Assembly (NCBI RefSeq): GCF_000423225.1 | Contig: NZ_AUHO01000013.1 | Coordinates: 1 to 40,361 of the forward strand | Reading direction: 5' to 3' | Length of the DNA: 40,361 nt | Origin: Kaistia adipata DSM 17808 | Lineage (GTDB): Bacteria > Pseudomonadota > Alphaproteobacteria > Rhizobiales > Kaistiaceae | In this document: positions 10,281 to 19,948 of the stretch, one piece after another | Layout of the letters: each line of letters opens with the position of its first letter | Numbering within the stretch: the stretch's first letter is position 1 | Translations under genes and position numbers: made by a program | Notes under the pieces: generated by a model | What the model saw: only the letters and a program-made list of their open reading frames with translations | Told to the model about the DNA's origin: nothing | The model's database searches: none

Positions 10281-12548
10281 TCAGATCGGTACGCCTTCAG
10301 ATTCGGCGAAGGCGGTCAACGCCGCGCGGACGCCGTCCTCGCCATCGTCCAGGGCAAGCAGGGGATCGAGCACGGCCTTCAGCCTGCCGATGTCGAGCGC
10401 CAGCAACGCCGCCTTGACCGGCCCAATGGCCGCCGCCGACATGGAGAGCGAGCGGAATCCGATGCCGGCCAGCGCCATCGCGGCCAGCGGACGGCTGGCG
10501 ATCTCGCCGCAGAGCGTGACCGGCGTCTGATGCCGGTCGGCGCCCTCGACGATCATGCGCAGGGTACGCAGGAAATGCCGCGACAGCGGGTCGAAGCGGG
10601 TTGCGACCCGGGTGTTTCCACGGTCGCTCGCCGTCATGTACTGCAAGAGATCGTTGGATCCGACCGAAACGAAGTCGACGGCCTGCATCAGCGAATCGAG
10701 CTGGAACAGCAGCGCCGGCACCTCGATCATCGAGCCCAGCAGGATGCGCGTCGGCTCCTCGTGGCCATGCCGGCGCAGCTGCGCCAGCTCGCGCTCGAGC
10801 AGGGCCCGGGCACGATGGATCTCGCCCACTTCGGTGACCATCGGCAGCATCACGCGGAGTTCCCGCCCGCCGGCCGCGTGCAGCAGCGCGCGCAGCTGGA
10901 TCCTCAGCAGGCCGGGCCGGTCCAGTCCGAGCCGGATGGCGCGCCAGCCAAGCGCCGGGTTCTCCTCCGGCTGCATGCGCATATAGGGCAGCACCTTGTC
11001 GCCGCCGATGTCGAGCGTACGGAACACGACGGGCCGGTTGCCGCTCGTCTTCAGGACGGCGGCATAGAGCGCCGTCTGCTCGTCGAGCCGCGGCATGGTC
11101 GAGGCGACCATGAACTGCAGCTCGGTGCGGAATAGGCCGATGCCCTCGGCGCCCGCCTCGACCAGATGCGGCAGGTCGACCAGCAGGCCGGCATTCATGT
11201 TGAGCGAAACACGGTGACCGTCGCGCGTGACGGCCGGCTTGTTGCGCAGCAGCCTGTACTGGGCCTGGCGCTTGGCGCGGAAGCGGACCTTCTCGGCGTA
11301 GGCGGCCTCGACATCGGCCGGCGGTCGAACGTGCGCCTCGCCCGTGTCGGCGTCTAGGATGATGGGATCGCCGTTCTCGACCAGCGAAACGATGTTCGCC
11401 GCCCGACCGATCGTGGCGATGCCGAGGGCACGCGCCACGATCGTCACGTGGCTCGTGGCTCCGCCCTCCTCCAGCACGAGGCCGCGCAGGCGGTTGCGGT
11501 CATAATCGAGCAGTTCGGCCGCGCCCATGTTGCGCGCGACGATGACGCCGTCCTTGGGCAGGCTCTTGCCGTCCGGCCCGTGCGACTTGCCCATCAGCTC
11601 CCGCAGCAGGCGGTTCGCGAGATCGTCGAAATCGTGCAGCCGCTCGCGCAGATAGGGATCGGTCTGGCGCTGCAGGCGCGCGCGCGTGTCGCTCTGGACC
11701 TTCTCGACCGCGGCCTCGGCCGAAAGACCGTTCTGGATCGCCTCGTCCATGCGGCGGACCCAGCCGCGGTCATAGGCGAACATCCTATAGGCTTCGAGGA
11801 TGTCGCGATGCTCGCCGGCCAGCGCGATGTCGTCGCGCGAGAGCATGTCGTCCACCGACAGGCGCAAGCTGGCAATCGCCGCCTCGAGGCGCTGGCTCTC
11901 GCGGTCCGAATCCTCGGCGATCAGCTGCGTGACGACGACGCGCGGCTCGTGCAGCACGACATGGCCGAGCGCGATGCCGTCAGAGAGCGGCGTGCCCTTG
12001 AGCGAGAGCGGGCGCTTCACGTCGAGCGAGGTGCCGGGCCGGGCCAGGCCCTGCAGTTCGCCGACGGCGATCATCTCGGCCAGAACCATGGCCGTCGTCT
12101 GCAGCGCCTCGACTTCCTCGTCGTAATAGGTGCGATGCGCGCGGTTCTGCACGACGAGCACGCCAAGCGTGCGGCCGGCGCGCAGGATCGGCACGCCGAG
12201 GAAGGCGTTGTAGATCTCTTCGCCGGTTTCCGGCAGGTAGGCGAAGGCCGGATGGCTCTGGGCGTCCTGGAGATTGAGCGGCCGCGCCTCGGAGGCGATC
12301 AGGCCGACAAGGCCCTGGCCGACGCGCAGGCCGGCATGGTGAACCGCCGAGCGATTGAGGCCCTCGGTCGCATAGAGCTCGAGCACGTCATCGGCGCGGA
12401 GAACATAAACCGAGCACACCTCCGCGACCATGTTGGCCGCGATCTGGGCGACGATCTTGTCGAGCCGGTCTTGCGCGCTGATCGGCTCCGCCATGATCTC
12501 GCGCAGGCGACGGAGCAGGACGCGCGGCCCGGCGAGTGAGCCCCGCAT
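10281..12548 (-). CDS. ptsP: Phosphoenolpyruvate-protein phosphotransferase, nitrogen PTS (EI-Ntr)
   Basis: This 755-residue enzyme is the first of the nitrogen-related phosphotransferase chain: it autophosphorylates from PEP and passes phosphate to NPr and then EIIA-Ntr. The order is an N-terminal GAF domain (about 20-165), then the EI N-terminal domain, the swivelling phosphohistidine domain with H367 in [15 protein letters not shown], and the C-terminal PEP-binding barrel. No HPr domain is fused, which fits EI-Ntr rather than FruB-type proteins. GAGGAAGG lies 7 bases before the ATG at 12548. It stands between lysC and prfA, a neighbourhood conserved in Alphaproteobacteria. GAF domains of this family sense glutamine or alpha-ketoglutarate in relatives, which is not visible here. 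Confidence 0.97.
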   Translation of the reverse strand: MRGSLAGPRVLLRRLREIMAEPISAQDRLDKIVAQIAANMVAEVCSVYVLRADDVLELYATEGLNRSAVHHAGLRVGQGLVGLIASEARPLNLQDAQSHPAFAYLPETGEEIYNAFLGVPILRAGRTLGVLVVQNRAHRTYYDEEVEALQTTAMVLAEMIAVGELQGLARPGTSLDVKRPLSLKGTPLSDGIALGHVVLHEPRVVVTQLIAEDSDRESQRLEAAIASLRLSVDDMLSRDDIALAGEHRDILEAYRMFAYDRGWVRRMDEAIQNGLSAEAAVEKVQSDTRARLQRQTDPYLRERLHDFDDLANRLLRELMGKSHGPDGKSLPKDGVIVARNMGAAELLDYDRNRLRGLVLEEGGATSHVTIVARALGIATIGRAANIVSLVENGDPIILDADTGEAHVRPPADVEAAYAEKVRFRAKRQAQYRLLRNKPAVTRDGHRVSLNMNAGLLVDLPHLVEAGAEGIGLFRTELQFMVASTMPRLDEQTALYAAVLKTSGNRPVVFRTLDIGGDKVLPYMRMQPEENPALGWRAIRLGLDRPGLLRIQLRALLHAAGGRELRVMLPMVTEVGEIHRARALLERELAQLRRHGHEEPTRILLGSMIEVPALLFQLDSLMQAVDFVSVGSNDLLQYMTASDRGNTRVATRFDPLSRHFLRTLRMIVEGADRHQTPVTLCGEIASRPLAAMALAGIGFRSLSMSAAAIGPVKAALLALDIGRLKAVLDPLLALDDGEDGVRAALTAFAESEGVPI

Positions 12549-12709
12549 GGTCCGCCTTCCTCAATGCTTGAACGTGAGCGGGTTCCGACCACCGAAAACC
12601 GCCTCCGGGCGCAACCGATTCGGCCGCGCTCCGGCATGCTTTCCTACCTAGTCGTGGCACGAGTTAGGCAGAAGACACAATGTGTTTCGCGCGCGCATAC
12701 CGCGCGTGA

Positions 12710-13963
12710 TCAGGCGGCGTCGAGCCCGTACAGCGTGTGCAACGTGCGCACCGCGAGCTCGGTATAGGCGGCGTCGATCAGGATCGAGATCTTGATCTCG
12801 GAAGTAGTGATCGCGCGAATGTTGATGCCCTTGCCGGCCAGCGCCTTGAAGGCGGAGGCAGCGACCCCGGCATGGCTGCGCATGCCGATGCCGATCACCG
12901 AGACCTTGGTGAGATCGCGCGAGCCCTGGACGCTCGAATAGCCGATCGAATCCTTGGCGCCCTCGAGCACCTTCCAGGCGCGGTCGAAATCGGCCGTCGG
13001 CACGGTGAAGGTCATGTCGGTCGTCGTGCCGTCCTCGGAGACGTTCTGCACGATCATGTCGACATTGATGTTGGCCTCGGCCAGCGGCACGAACACCGCC
13101 GCGGCGACGCCCGGCTTGTCGGCCACTTCGCGCAGCGAGATCTGGGCCTCGTCCTTGGCATAGGCGATGCCGGTGACAACCTGCTTTTCCACGATCTCGT
13201 CCTCGTCGCAAATGAGGGTGCCTGGGGGATTGTTCGGATCGGCGAGCCGCGGGTCCTGCGGATCGACGAAGCTGGACCGCACGAAGGTCCGGACGCCATG
13301 CACCATGGCCAGTTCAACGGAGCGCACCTGCAGCACCTTGGCACCGAGCGACGCCATCTCGAGCATTTCCTCATGCGAGACGCGGTCGAGGCGCTTGGCC
13401 TTGGGCACGATCCGGGGATCGGTCGTATAGACGCCGTCGACATCGGTGTAGATGTCGCAGCGATCCGCCTTGATGGCGGCGGCGATGGCAACAGCGCTCG
13501 TGTCCGAGCCGCCGCGGCCGAGGGTGGCGATGCGGTTGTCGGGGCCGAGGCCCTGGAAACCGGCGACGACGGCGACCTGGCCCTGCTCGAGCCGCTCGAT
13601 CAGGCGCGAGCCGTCGATGTCGACGATGCGGGCCGCGCCGTGCGAGGCATCGGTACGGATCGGGATCTGCCAGCCCTGCCAGGAGCGCGCATTGACGCCC
13701 ATTTCCTGCAGCGCGATCGCCAGCAGCCCGGAGGTCACCTGCTCGCCCGAGGCGACGACGGCGTCATATTCGCGCGCATCGTGCATGGCGGCGGCGTCGC
13801 GGGTCCAAGCGACGAGCTCGTTGGTCTTGCCCGACATCGCCGACACCACGACGGCGACCTGGAAGCCGGCATCGACTTCCCGTTTGACGTGACGCGCCAC
13901 ATTGCGGATGCGTTCAATATCGGCGACGGACGTACCGCCGAACTTCATCACCAGCCGGGCCAT
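12710..13963 (-). CDS. lysC: Aspartate kinase
   Basis: This 417-residue enzyme phosphorylates aspartate to 4-phosphoaspartate, the first step toward lysine, threonine, methionine and diaminopimelate. The kinase domain begins with MKFGGTSV (residues 6-13) and includes [13 protein letters not shown]. Two C-terminal ACT domains (about 265-415) would bind feedback inhibitors such as lysine or threonine. TTG and two ATG codons are stacked at 13969-13961. I choose the last ([10 protein letters not shown]) because AAAGG then sits 6 bases upstream and homologues start there. A promoter with a palindromic spacer lies at 14048-14076. Confidence 0.97.
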   Translation of the reverse strand: MARLVMKFGGTSVADIERIRNVARHVKREVDAGFQVAVVVSAMSGKTNELVAWTRDAAAMHDAREYDAVVASGEQVTSGLLAIALQEMGVNARSWQGWQIPIRTDASHGAARIVDIDGSRLIERLEQGQVAVVAGFQGLGPDNRIATLGRGGSDTSAVAIAAAIKADRCDIYTDVDGVYTTDPRIVPKAKRLDRVSHEEMLEMASLGAKVLQVRSVELAMVHGVRTFVRSSFVDPQDPRLADPNNPPGTLICDEDEIVEKQVVTGIAYAKDEAQISLREVADKPGVAAAVFVPLAEANINVDMIVQNVSEDGTTTDMTFTVPTADFDRAWKVLEGAKDSIGYSSVQGSRDLTKVSVIGIGMRSHAGVAASAFKALAGKGINIRAITTSEIKISILIDAAYTELAVRTLHTLYGLDAA

Positions 13964-14047
13964 CATCAACCTTTGAAGGGCAGGTTCCGCAGGAATCGCG
14001 GAAAGGATTGAAAGAGTTCCGGCTCATGACTGGGCCGGACGGGCGCC

Positions 14048-14076
14048 TTCATAGCGGCTTCAGAACGAAGCCGCAA
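14048..14076 (-). promoter_or_regulatory. Likely lysC promoter with palindromic spacer
   Basis: On the - strand TTGCGG (14076-14071), 17 bases, then TATGAA (14053-14048). An inverted repeat with 8-bp arms (GCGGCTTC/GAAGCCGC, 14054-14061 and 14067-14074) fills the spacer and touches the -35. A protein bound there could block polymerase. The boxes and palindrome are seen; regulation is inference. Confidence 0.45.
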
Positions 14077-14220
14077 CGGCGACGGCGAAACGCCACACCG
14101 GACCGATCCAGGAAGACGGCGTATCAACGCTCATGGGCGCGGCGATCAGACGCCACCGTTCCGCCGTGGCTTGACTTCGCCCCTCGCGCCGACGACGTTC
14201 CGCCTGAGAAGGAGCCGCCC

Positions 14221-15009
14221 ATGTCCACCGCGCCCGAGACCGCCCCCTCCCCGTCCGCCTCGACAGGCCCCACGGCCACGACGGTGGACCAGGACGAGAT
14301 CGCGCACTTCTCGGCGATCGCCGGCGAGTGGTGGGCGCCGAAGGGCAAGTTCGCGCCGCTGCATAGGCTGAACCCGATCCGGATCGGCTTCATCAAGGAC
14401 GAGGCGGCGCGGCTGTTCGGCCGCGACGCGCGGGATCCCAAGGCCCTTTCCGGCCTGCGCGTGCTCGACATCGGCTGCGGTGGTGGCCTCCTGTCCGAGC
14501 CGATGGCCCGTCTCGGCGCCGACATCGTCGGCGCGGATGCCTCGGCGACCAATATCGGCGTCGCGTCGCTGCATGCGCGCGAGGCCGGCCTCTCGATCGA
14601 CTACCGGGCGACGACGGCCGAGGCGCTCGCCGCCGCTGGCGAGCGCTTCGACATCGTGCTCGCCATGGAGATCGTCGAGCATGTCGCCGATCTCGATCTG
14701 TTCATCCGGGAAACGTCGTCGATGGTGAAGCCGGGCGGGCTGATGGTACTTTCGACCATCAACCGGACGCCCAAGGCATGGGCGCTGGCGATCTTCGGCG
14801 CCGAGGTCGTGCTCGGCTGGCTGCCGCGCGGCACGCACAGCTACGGCAAGCTGGTGCGCCCCTCGGAACTGACCGACGCGCTTCGGGACAACGGCCTCGA
14901 CCTCGCCGCCGAGGCGGGCGTTGTCTACAACCCGCTCCGCGACGAGTGGCGCGTCTCGACCGACATGGATGTCAACTACATGCTCTCGGCCGAACGCCCG
15001 ACAGCCTAG
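14221..15009 (+). CDS. ubiG: Ubiquinone biosynthesis O-methyltransferase
   Basis: This 262-residue SAM-dependent enzyme performs both O-methylations of ubiquinone synthesis (the catechol intermediate and 3-demethylubiquinol). The N-terminal [19 protein letters not shown] and the binding motif VLDIGCGGG (81-89) are characteristic, as is the later [18 protein letters not shown] segment. Upstream in-frame codons exist, but AAGGAG lies 7 bases before the ATG at 14221 and the family begins near there. TTGACT (14171-14176) could be a -35 box, but its -10 is poor. The gene is divergent from lysC, as in many Rhizobiales. Confidence 0.96.
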   Translation: MSTAPETAPSPSASTGPTATTVDQDEIAHFSAIAGEWWAPKGKFAPLHRLNPIRIGFIKDEAARLFGRDARDPKALSGLRVLDIGCGGGLLSEPMARLGADIVGADASATNIGVASLHAREAGLSIDYRATTAEALAAAGERFDIVLAMEIVEHVADLDLFIRETSSMVKPGGLMVLSTINRTPKAWALAIFGAEVVLGWLPRGTHSYGKLVRPSELTDALRDNGLDLAAEAGVVYNPLRDEWRVSTDMDVNYMLSAERPTA

Positions 15010-15033
15010 CCACCCGGCAACCAGTGCCTAACG

Positions 15034-15468
15034 CTAGTTGCCGTCCTCGGGCAGGTTGGGGAGCGGCAGGAACTCCACCCCCTCCTCCATCAGCGCGCGC
15101 GCCTCCTCGGGCGAAGCCTCGCCATAGATGCCGCGCGCCTCGACTTCCTCGTAGTGGATCTTGCGCGCTTCCTCGGCGAACTTGTCGCCGACATAGTCGG
15201 CGTTCTCCGTCACGTGCTGGCGCAGCTGGCGCACCATCTCACGCATCGCCACCTGGCGCGGGTCCGGGGCGGCGACCTTCATCGCCGCCGCCTCGCGCTT
15301 GCGCGCGGTCGCGACCGACGGCGCCATCATCGCCTTTACGACCTCGGTCGTGCCGCATTCCGGGCAGGAAACGGCATGCGCCGCCGACGCCTTGTCAAAG
15401 GCATCGGCGTCCCGAAACCAGCTCTCGAAGTCATGGCCTGCAACGCAGACGAGGTTGTACCGGATCAT
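15034..15468 (-). CDS. DUF1178 family protein
   Basis: This 144-residue protein of unknown function is common in Alphaproteobacteria. MIRYNLVCVAGHDFESWF and a CPECG zinc-ribbon-like motif (about 35-39) are the family's marks. With C8, these cysteines could bind metal. The middle is Lys/Arg-rich and the C-terminus ends with a conserved EDARGIYGEA-like and EFLPLP segment. The ATG at 15468 follows the nitrilase stop by 23 bases, so it is probably the last gene of comF-grxC-nitrilase-DUF1178. Longer in-frame extension into the nitrilase gene is rejected because homologues begin at MIRYNLV. Confidence 0.92.
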   Translation of the reverse strand: MIRYNLVCVAGHDFESWFRDADAFDKASAAHAVSCPECGTTEVVKAMMAPSVATARKREAAAMKVAAPDPRQVAMREMVRQLRQHVTENADYVGDKFAEEARKIHYEEVEARGIYGEASPEEARALMEEGVEFLPLPNLPEDGN

Positions 15469-15491
15469 GGCTTCAATATGGGGATTGCGGG

Positions 15492-16343
15492 TCAGTTCAC
15501 GAAGGAGCCGACCTGCGGCATTTCCGGCAGCGAGAAATCGCGGGCATTGGCGAGCGCCGGAATGGCCTGGCGCGCCGTCACCGAATAGGCCGGATCGATC
15601 TCGGCGATGATGAAGCCGGGCTGGTCGTCGGCCTCGGCCAGGATCTTGCCCCAGGGGTCGATGATCACGCTGTGGCCGAAGGTGTCGCGGCCGTCCTCGT
15701 GATGGCCGGCCTGGGCCGCCGCGACGACGTAGGAACCGGTCTCGATGGCGCGCGAGCGCAGCAGCACGTGCCAATGCGCCTCGCCGGTCTTCTTGGTGAA
15801 GGCGGCGGGAACGGCGAGTACCGAAGCGCCGGCCTTGGCGAGCGTCCTGTGCAGGGCGGGGAAGCGGACGTCGTAGCAGATCGTCAGGCCGAGCTTGGCC
15901 CAGGGCAGGTCGGCGACGACGGCCGTGTCGCCCGGCCGGTAGGTCGCCGATTCCCGGTAGCTCTCGCCGCCAGTGAGGTCGACGTCGAACATGTGGATCT
16001 TGTCATAGCGACCGACGATGGCGCCGTTCGGCGCGATCAGGAAGGAGCGGTTGGCGATGTGGTCGTCCGACAGCTTGATCGCCATCGAGCCGATATGCAG
16101 GTGGATGCCGAGCTCGCGCGCGGTCTCGCGAAAACGCTGCAGCGACGAATCCGTCTCCTCGGGTCCGATGGCCGCGAGCAGCGCCGCCTTGTCGCGATCG
16201 AGGATCGTCGTCATCTCGGGCGTCAGCACATAGCCTGCCCCCGCCGCGGCCGCGGCACGGATCAGCGCCTCGGCATTGTCGACATTGCGTGCCACCGAAC
16301 GACCGCTGCGCATCTGGACGCAAGCCGCCTTGAAGCTCGACAT
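15492..16343 (-). CDS. Carbon-nitrogen hydrolase (Nit family)
   Basis: This 283-residue member of the nitrilase superfamily carries the expected Glu-Lys-Cys triad: E43 (TPEMT), K115 (YDKIHMFD) and C156 (CYDVRFP). The KIHMFDVD and CYDVRFPAL segments place it in the Nit1/Nit2-like branch, whose members hydrolyse deaminated glutathione or omega-amidated keto acids. A place beside a glutaredoxin gene fits a glutathione-repair role, but substrate is inferred. Cytosolic; no signal peptide. grxC ends 39 bases upstream. Confidence 0.94.
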   Translation of the reverse strand: MSSFKAACVQMRSGRSVARNVDNAEALIRAAAAAGAGYVLTPEMTTILDRDKAALLAAIGPEETDSSLQRFRETARELGIHLHIGSMAIKLSDDHIANRSFLIAPNGAIVGRYDKIHMFDVDLTGGESYRESATYRPGDTAVVADLPWAKLGLTICYDVRFPALHRTLAKAGASVLAVPAAFTKKTGEAHWHVLLRSRAIETGSYVVAAAQAGHHEDGRDTFGHSVIIDPWGKILAEADDQPGFIIAEIDPAYSVTARQAIPALANARDFSLPEMPQVGSFVN

Positions 16344-16382
16344 CGGCTCTCTCCTTGACTGACTGATAGGTAGGGGCGTCGC

Positions 16383-16640
16383 TCAGGACGCGAGCAACAG
16401 GTCCAGACGGCCCTGGCCATCGAGATCATGCAGGTCGTCGCAGCCACCGACATGGTGGCCGCCGATGAAGATCTGCGGAAAGGTCGCCCGGCCCCGGGCG
16501 CGCTCGATCATTTCCTGCCGCAGTTCCGGCTTTCCGGTCGCGTCGAATTCCACATAGGCGACGCCTTTCCGATCCAGAAGGCGCTTGGCGGCGGTGCAGA
16601 ATCCGCAGGCCTGCCGGGTGTAGATGATCACTTCGGCCAT
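16383..16640 (-). CDS. grxC: Glutaredoxin 3
   Basis: This 85-residue dithiol glutaredoxin reduces disulfides or glutathionylated proteins using glutathione. The active site is C12-G-F-C15; the usual CPYC is here CGFC, a known variant. The cis-proline TFPQIFI (about 53-59) and GGCDDLHDL glutathione-binding segment (about 65-73) are present. It lies 36 bases after the comF stop, in the same direction, and before the Nit-family hydrolase. Confidence 0.95.
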   Translation of the reverse strand: MAEVIIYTRQACGFCTAAKRLLDRKGVAYVEFDATGKPELRQEMIERARGRATFPQIFIGGHHVGGCDDLHDLDGQGRLDLLLAS

Positions 16641-16676
16641 GTTCGTTCCTAGTGAATGGAGTGGCCTATATAGGCC

Positions 16677-17438
16677 TCAGCCCAGCCCTTCGACAACCCG
16701 CGCGAAGACGACGACGTCCACGGCGGTCGCGCCGCCGCGCAAAAGCGCCCGCGTCACCGCCTTCACCGTCGCCCCCGTGGTGTAGACGTCGTCGACGAGA
16801 AGAACCCGCCGTCCCGCCAGTTCCGGCCGCGCCTCGGCCGGCACCCGGAACGCGCCCTGGACATTGGCGGCGCGCTCCGTCGCCCGCAGGCCGACCTGGC
16901 GCCGGGTCGGCTTGATGCGGGCAACCAATTCGGGTGCGTGGCGCCGCCCGATCCCGCGCGCCACCTCCGCCGCGATCATCGCCGACTGGTTGAAGCGGCG
17001 GCGCCAGAGCCGCCCGCGATGCAGCGGAACCGGCACGACCAGGCCGGTTTCGGCGGCGAGGTCCGCGACGGCGCGCGCCATCATCCGGCCCATCGCGCGG
17101 GCGAGCTCGGTGTGGTCGTGATATTTGAGCGCCTGAACGATCGAACCGGAGACATCGTCATAGATGGCGACGGCCCGCATCCGCGCGAACGGCGGCGGAT
17201 CGGCGATCGCTTCGGCCGACAGCGCCTCCGGCCCGACGTCATAGGCGAACGGAATGGCGAGCTGCGGGCAGAAGGGGCGCTCGATCAGGCGCAGCCGTCC
17301 CCAGCATCCCGCGCAAAGCGCCCCGGAGGCCGCGACGGGCCGGCCACAGCCCATGCAGGCCGGCGGCATCGCCAGATCGATCAAGCGTCGCCCGGCCGCC
17401 TCGATGCGCGTACCCAATGCCCCGAGAGAGACCCGCAT
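16677..17438 (-). CDS. ComF family phosphoribosyltransferase-like protein
   Basis: This 253-residue protein has an N-terminal zinc-finger-like CMGC/CAGC pair (C28, C31, C42, C45) and a type I phosphoribosyltransferase fold with the PRPP-binding loop VLLVDDVYTTGAT (about 217-229) and the RRRFNQS motif. ComF proteins are needed for DNA uptake in competent bacteria, but homologues are widespread in non-competent species, so the role here is open. A longer in-frame reading exists, but MRVSLGALG at 17438 is preceded by GAGGGG and matches family length. First gene of the leftward comF-grxC-nitrilase-DUF1178 group. Confidence 0.93.
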   Translation of the reverse strand: MRVSLGALGTRIEAAGRRLIDLAMPPACMGCGRPVAASGALCAGCWGRLRLIERPFCPQLAIPFAYDVGPEALSAEAIADPPPFARMRAVAIYDDVSGSIVQALKYHDHTELARAMGRMMARAVADLAAETGLVVPVPLHRGRLWRRRFNQSAMIAAEVARGIGRRHAPELVARIKPTRRQVGLRATERAANVQGAFRVPAEARPELAGRRVLLVDDVYTTGATVKAVTRALLRGGATAVDVVVFARVVEGLG

Positions 17439-17485
17439 CACGCCTGCCCCTCGCCAAAGATGACGAAACGTAATGCAGTTCGACT

Positions 17486-17514
17486 TTGACCGGAAGGGTC
17501 CCGAGGACCATAAC
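17486..17514 (+). promoter_or_regulatory. Sigma-70 promoter of the methyltransferase gene
   Basis: TTGACC (17486-17491), 17 bases, then CATAAC (17509-17514). It lies about 67 bases upstream of the methyltransferase ATG in the comF-divergent gap. Confidence 0.6.
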
Positions 17515-17580
17515 CGCCGCTGACAGCCCCCAAGAGCTGGCGGCCCCAACGAGCTGACAGCCTTCCGTGAGAAGCACACC

Positions 17581-18462
17581 ATGTCCGGCGCCCCCCAGAT
17601 CTTCGACCGCAGCCTCCTCGAACAGCATCGCGCCCGGGCCGGGCGGATGGCGGTCGCCGGCAGCGACTTCCTGCTTCGCCACGCCGCGTCGGACCTCGCC
17701 GAGCGACTGACGGCGGTCAATCGCCGCTTCACGGATACCGCCGAGATCGACAGCCAGTCGCCCGCCCTGCTCGAGGCGCTGGCGGCGACCGACCAGGGCG
17801 GCGACGTCGCGCGCGTGCCGCTCGACCGGACCGAGGTGCTGCCGCTTGCCCCCGGCTCGCTCGATCTCGCCGTCAGCGTCCTGCAGCTGCAATGGGTCAA
17901 CGACCTGCCCGGCGTCCTGTCGCAGGTCCGGCGGGCCCTGAAGCCGGACGGCCTGTTCATGGCGACCCTCCTCGGCGGCGACACGCTGCAGGAGCTGCGC
18001 GCCGTGCTGACGACGGCCGAGAGCGATATTCGCGGCGGCGCTGCGCCGCGCGTCGCGCCCTTCGCCGACATCCGCGACATCGGCGGCCTGCTGCAGCGGG
18101 CCGGCTTCGCGCTTCCCGTCACCGACAGCGACCGTCTGACGGTGCGCTACGACAGCATCTTCCACCTGATGCGCGACCTGCGCGCCATGGGCGCGACCAA
18201 TGCGCTCGTCGCGCGCGACAAGCGGCCGCTCACCCGCGCCATCCTCGCCCGGGCCTCCGAACTCTATGCCGAGCGCTATGCCGACGCGGACGGGCGCATC
18301 CGCGCGACCTTCGAGCTGATCGCGCTGTCGGGCTGGGCGCCGCATGAAAGCCAGCCGAAGCCGCTCAAGCCGGGATCGGCCAAGATGCGGCTCGCCGACG
18401 CCATCGAGGCGGCCCGCAGGGACGCCGAGCAGGCTGATGAAAACAAGCGATCGGACGAGTAG
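17581..18462 (+). CDS. SAM-dependent methyltransferase-like protein (BioC/NDUFAF5-like)
   Basis: This 293-residue protein has a class I methyltransferase fold of the type-11 branch. The start PQIFDRSLLEQHRARA and the LQLQWVNDLPGVL segment are typical of the group that includes mitochondrial NDUFAF5, which hydroxylates an arginine in complex I, and bacterial BioC. The usual glycine-rich SAM loop is not evident: the region after ALLEAL reads AATDQGGDV. This also occurs in NDUFAF5-type bacterial proteins, so reaction type is uncertain. It is not next to biotin genes. A good promoter lies at 17486-17514 and it converges on the small pilin gene. Confidence 0.85.
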   Translation: MSGAPQIFDRSLLEQHRARAGRMAVAGSDFLLRHAASDLAERLTAVNRRFTDTAEIDSQSPALLEALAATDQGGDVARVPLDRTEVLPLAPGSLDLAVSVLQLQWVNDLPGVLSQVRRALKPDGLFMATLLGGDTLQELRAVLTTAESDIRGGAAPRVAPFADIRDIGGLLQRAGFALPVTDSDRLTVRYDSIFHLMRDLRAMGATNALVARDKRPLTRAILARASELYAERYADADGRIRATFELIALSGWAPHESQPKPLKPGSAKMRLADAIEAARRDAEQADENKRSDE

Positions 18463-18481
18463 AGCGGCGACGGCGGCGGCT

Positions 18482-18661
18482 TCAGGCGCCCAGCAGCGCG
18501 CCCGCGAGGCGATCCCAGAGCGCGCCGACGCCGCCCCAGGTCATGGTCACGCCGAGGAGCGCCAGCAGGACGACGCCGATGATCAGGCCGTATTCGGCCA
18601 GCATCGAGCCGCGCCGGTCGCGCAGCAAGCGTCTCAGGGAATGTCCGGCGATCGCGCGCAT
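18482..18661 (-). CDS. Small Flp-type (class IVb) prepilin-like protein
   Basis: This 59-residue protein is short enough to be overlooked. A basic leader (MRAIAGHSLRRLLRDRRG) is followed by SMLAEYGLIIGVVLLALLG, a hydrophobic helix. The cleavage motif G18/SMLAEY has Glu at +5 and Tyr at +6, exactly the Flp prepilin pattern processed by TadV/CpaA peptidases. The C-terminus (TWGGVGALWDRLAGALLGA) is also Flp-like. AGGA lies 2-5 bases before the ATG, a rather short spacing. No tad/cpa genes are in the window, so it is an orphan pilin or minor subunit. It follows mutT by 65 bases and converges on the methyltransferase gene (19 bases between stops). Confidence 0.8.
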   Translation of the reverse strand: MRAIAGHSLRRLLRDRRGSMLAEYGLIIGVVLLALLGVTMTWGGVGALWDRLAGALLGA

Positions 18662-18726
18662 GGTCCTGGCCGACGAAATCCGGCGCCGCGCGATGCGACG
18701 CCTTCAGACATCAGGCTGGCGCAAAC

Positions 18727-19131
18727 TCATAAAAGCTCGATTAACGGCGCGATCAGCGGCTCGTCGGCCGGCGGCATCGGATAGTCGCGCAGCTGCTTGG
18801 CGCGGACCCATTTGAGCGCCTGCCCCTCGAGACTCCGCGGAAAACCGGTCCAGCGCCGGCAGACATACAGCGGCATCAGGAGATGGAAATCGTCATAGGT
18901 GTGGCTGGCGAAGGTCAGCGGCGCCAGGCAGGCCGTCTTGGTCTCGATGCCCAGCTCCTCGCGCAGTTCGCGGATCAGCGCGTCCTCCGGCGTCTCGCCG
19001 GCATCGACCTTGCCGCCGGGAAATTCCCAGAGGCCGGCGAGCGCCTTCCCCTCCGGCCGCTGCGCGATCAGGATGCGATTGTCGGGATCGACGAGCGCGC
19101 AGGCAACGACCAGGACGAGACGGCGGGACAT
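18727..19131 (-). CDS. mutT: 8-oxo-dGTP diphosphatase MutT (Nudix)
   Basis: This 134-residue hydrolase cleans oxidised guanine nucleotides from the pool. The complete Nudix box runs from G40 to I62 (GKVDAGE, then REL and EELGI), with E46 and E58/E59 as metal ligands. Length and the FPGGK context fit MutT. GAGG lies upstream of the ATG at 19131. It is 19 bases after the GNAT gene, so argJ-GNAT-mutT are probably cotranscribed. It could also be a Nudix enzyme with other nucleotide substrates. Confidence 0.9.
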   Translation of the reverse strand: MSRRLVLVVACALVDPDNRILIAQRPEGKALAGLWEFPGGKVDAGETPEDALIRELREELGIETKTACLAPLTFASHTYDDFHLLMPLYVCRRWTGFPRSLEGQALKWVRAKQLRDYPMPPADEPLIAPLIELL

Positions 19132-19150
19132 CGGAACCTCGGGACGGAGA

Positions 19151-19948
19151 TCAGGCGGGACGGCGGTAGTGATAGCGGTACTGCTCGACGAAGCCGAGGG
19201 CCTCGTAGAGCTGGATGGCCGCGGCGTTGTCGGAGGTCACCTGGATCGCCGCGTGCCGCGCGCCGTTCTCGACCGTCCAGCTGAGCGCCGCCTGCATGGC
19301 GCGACGGCCATGACCCTGCCGGCGCTTGGTCTTGTCGGTGACCACGTTCAGGAAGACGCCGATGCCGCCGGCATTGACGGCGAGCGCCGTCGCGGCCGGC
19401 GTGCCGTCCTGCGCATAGGCGACGATGCCGCGCGCCTCCGGCGCGATCAGGCCGAGCAGCGTCTTCAGGATCTCGACGGTGCGGCCCGAGGTCGCGCTCA
19501 GCGCCGTCTGGGCGCGGAACCAGCGCGGATCCGTCGGATCGAAGAAGCGGACATCGCCCTCGCGTCCAAAACCGTGGCCGTCGAGGTTCATCGCCAGCAC
19601 GCGGCTTTCATCGAACGGCGCCCAGCCGGCCTGGTCGAGGGCGGCGATGACGCGCGCGCCCGCCAGCGGCGTGACGCGGAACACCGGCTCGATGCCGTTG
19701 CGCGCCGACAGCGCCGCCAGATAGGCGATCCGGCGGCCGGCATCGCCGTCATCCGCCGGATCGAGGCTCTGGAACGAGTTGGAGCGCTTGCTGTAGCCAT
19801 GCGCGAAGCGCCAGATCCAAGCGCCGTCATGCACGGTGCTGACCGCCGGCCACGCCGAAAGGCACGCCGCCTCGATCGCCAGCGTCGTCAGGTGCACCCC
19901 GTCCGGCCCGTCGGCCTCAGCTCCGATAATCGCCATTGATCGCGACAT
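19151..19948 (-). CDS. GNAT family N-acetyltransferase
   Basis: This protein of about 265 residues has a C-terminal GNAT fold. The acetyl-CoA loop [10 protein letters not shown] (RxxGxG/A) and the LYEALGF motif near the end are clear. The N-terminal half ([25 protein letters not shown]) has the form seen in other alphaproteobacterial GNAT proteins located beside argJ. Two starts are possible: ATG at 19948 (used here) or at 19936; both lie inside the argJ 3' end, and AAGGA is 2 or 14 bases away. The overlap means translational coupling with argJ. The acceptor is unknown. Confidence 0.85.
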   Translation of the reverse strand: MSRSMAIIGAEADGPDGVHLTTLAIEAACLSAWPAVSTVHDGAWIWRFAHGYSKRSNSFQSLDPADDGDAGRRIAYLAALSARNGIEPVFRVTPLAGARVIAALDQAGWAPFDESRVLAMNLDGHGFGREGDVRFFDPTDPRWFRAQTALSATSGRTVEILKTLLGLIAPEARGIVAYAQDGTPAATALAVNAGGIGVFLNVVTDKTKRRQGHGRRAMQAALSWTVENGARHAAIQVTSDNAAAIQLYEALGFVEQYRYHYRRPA

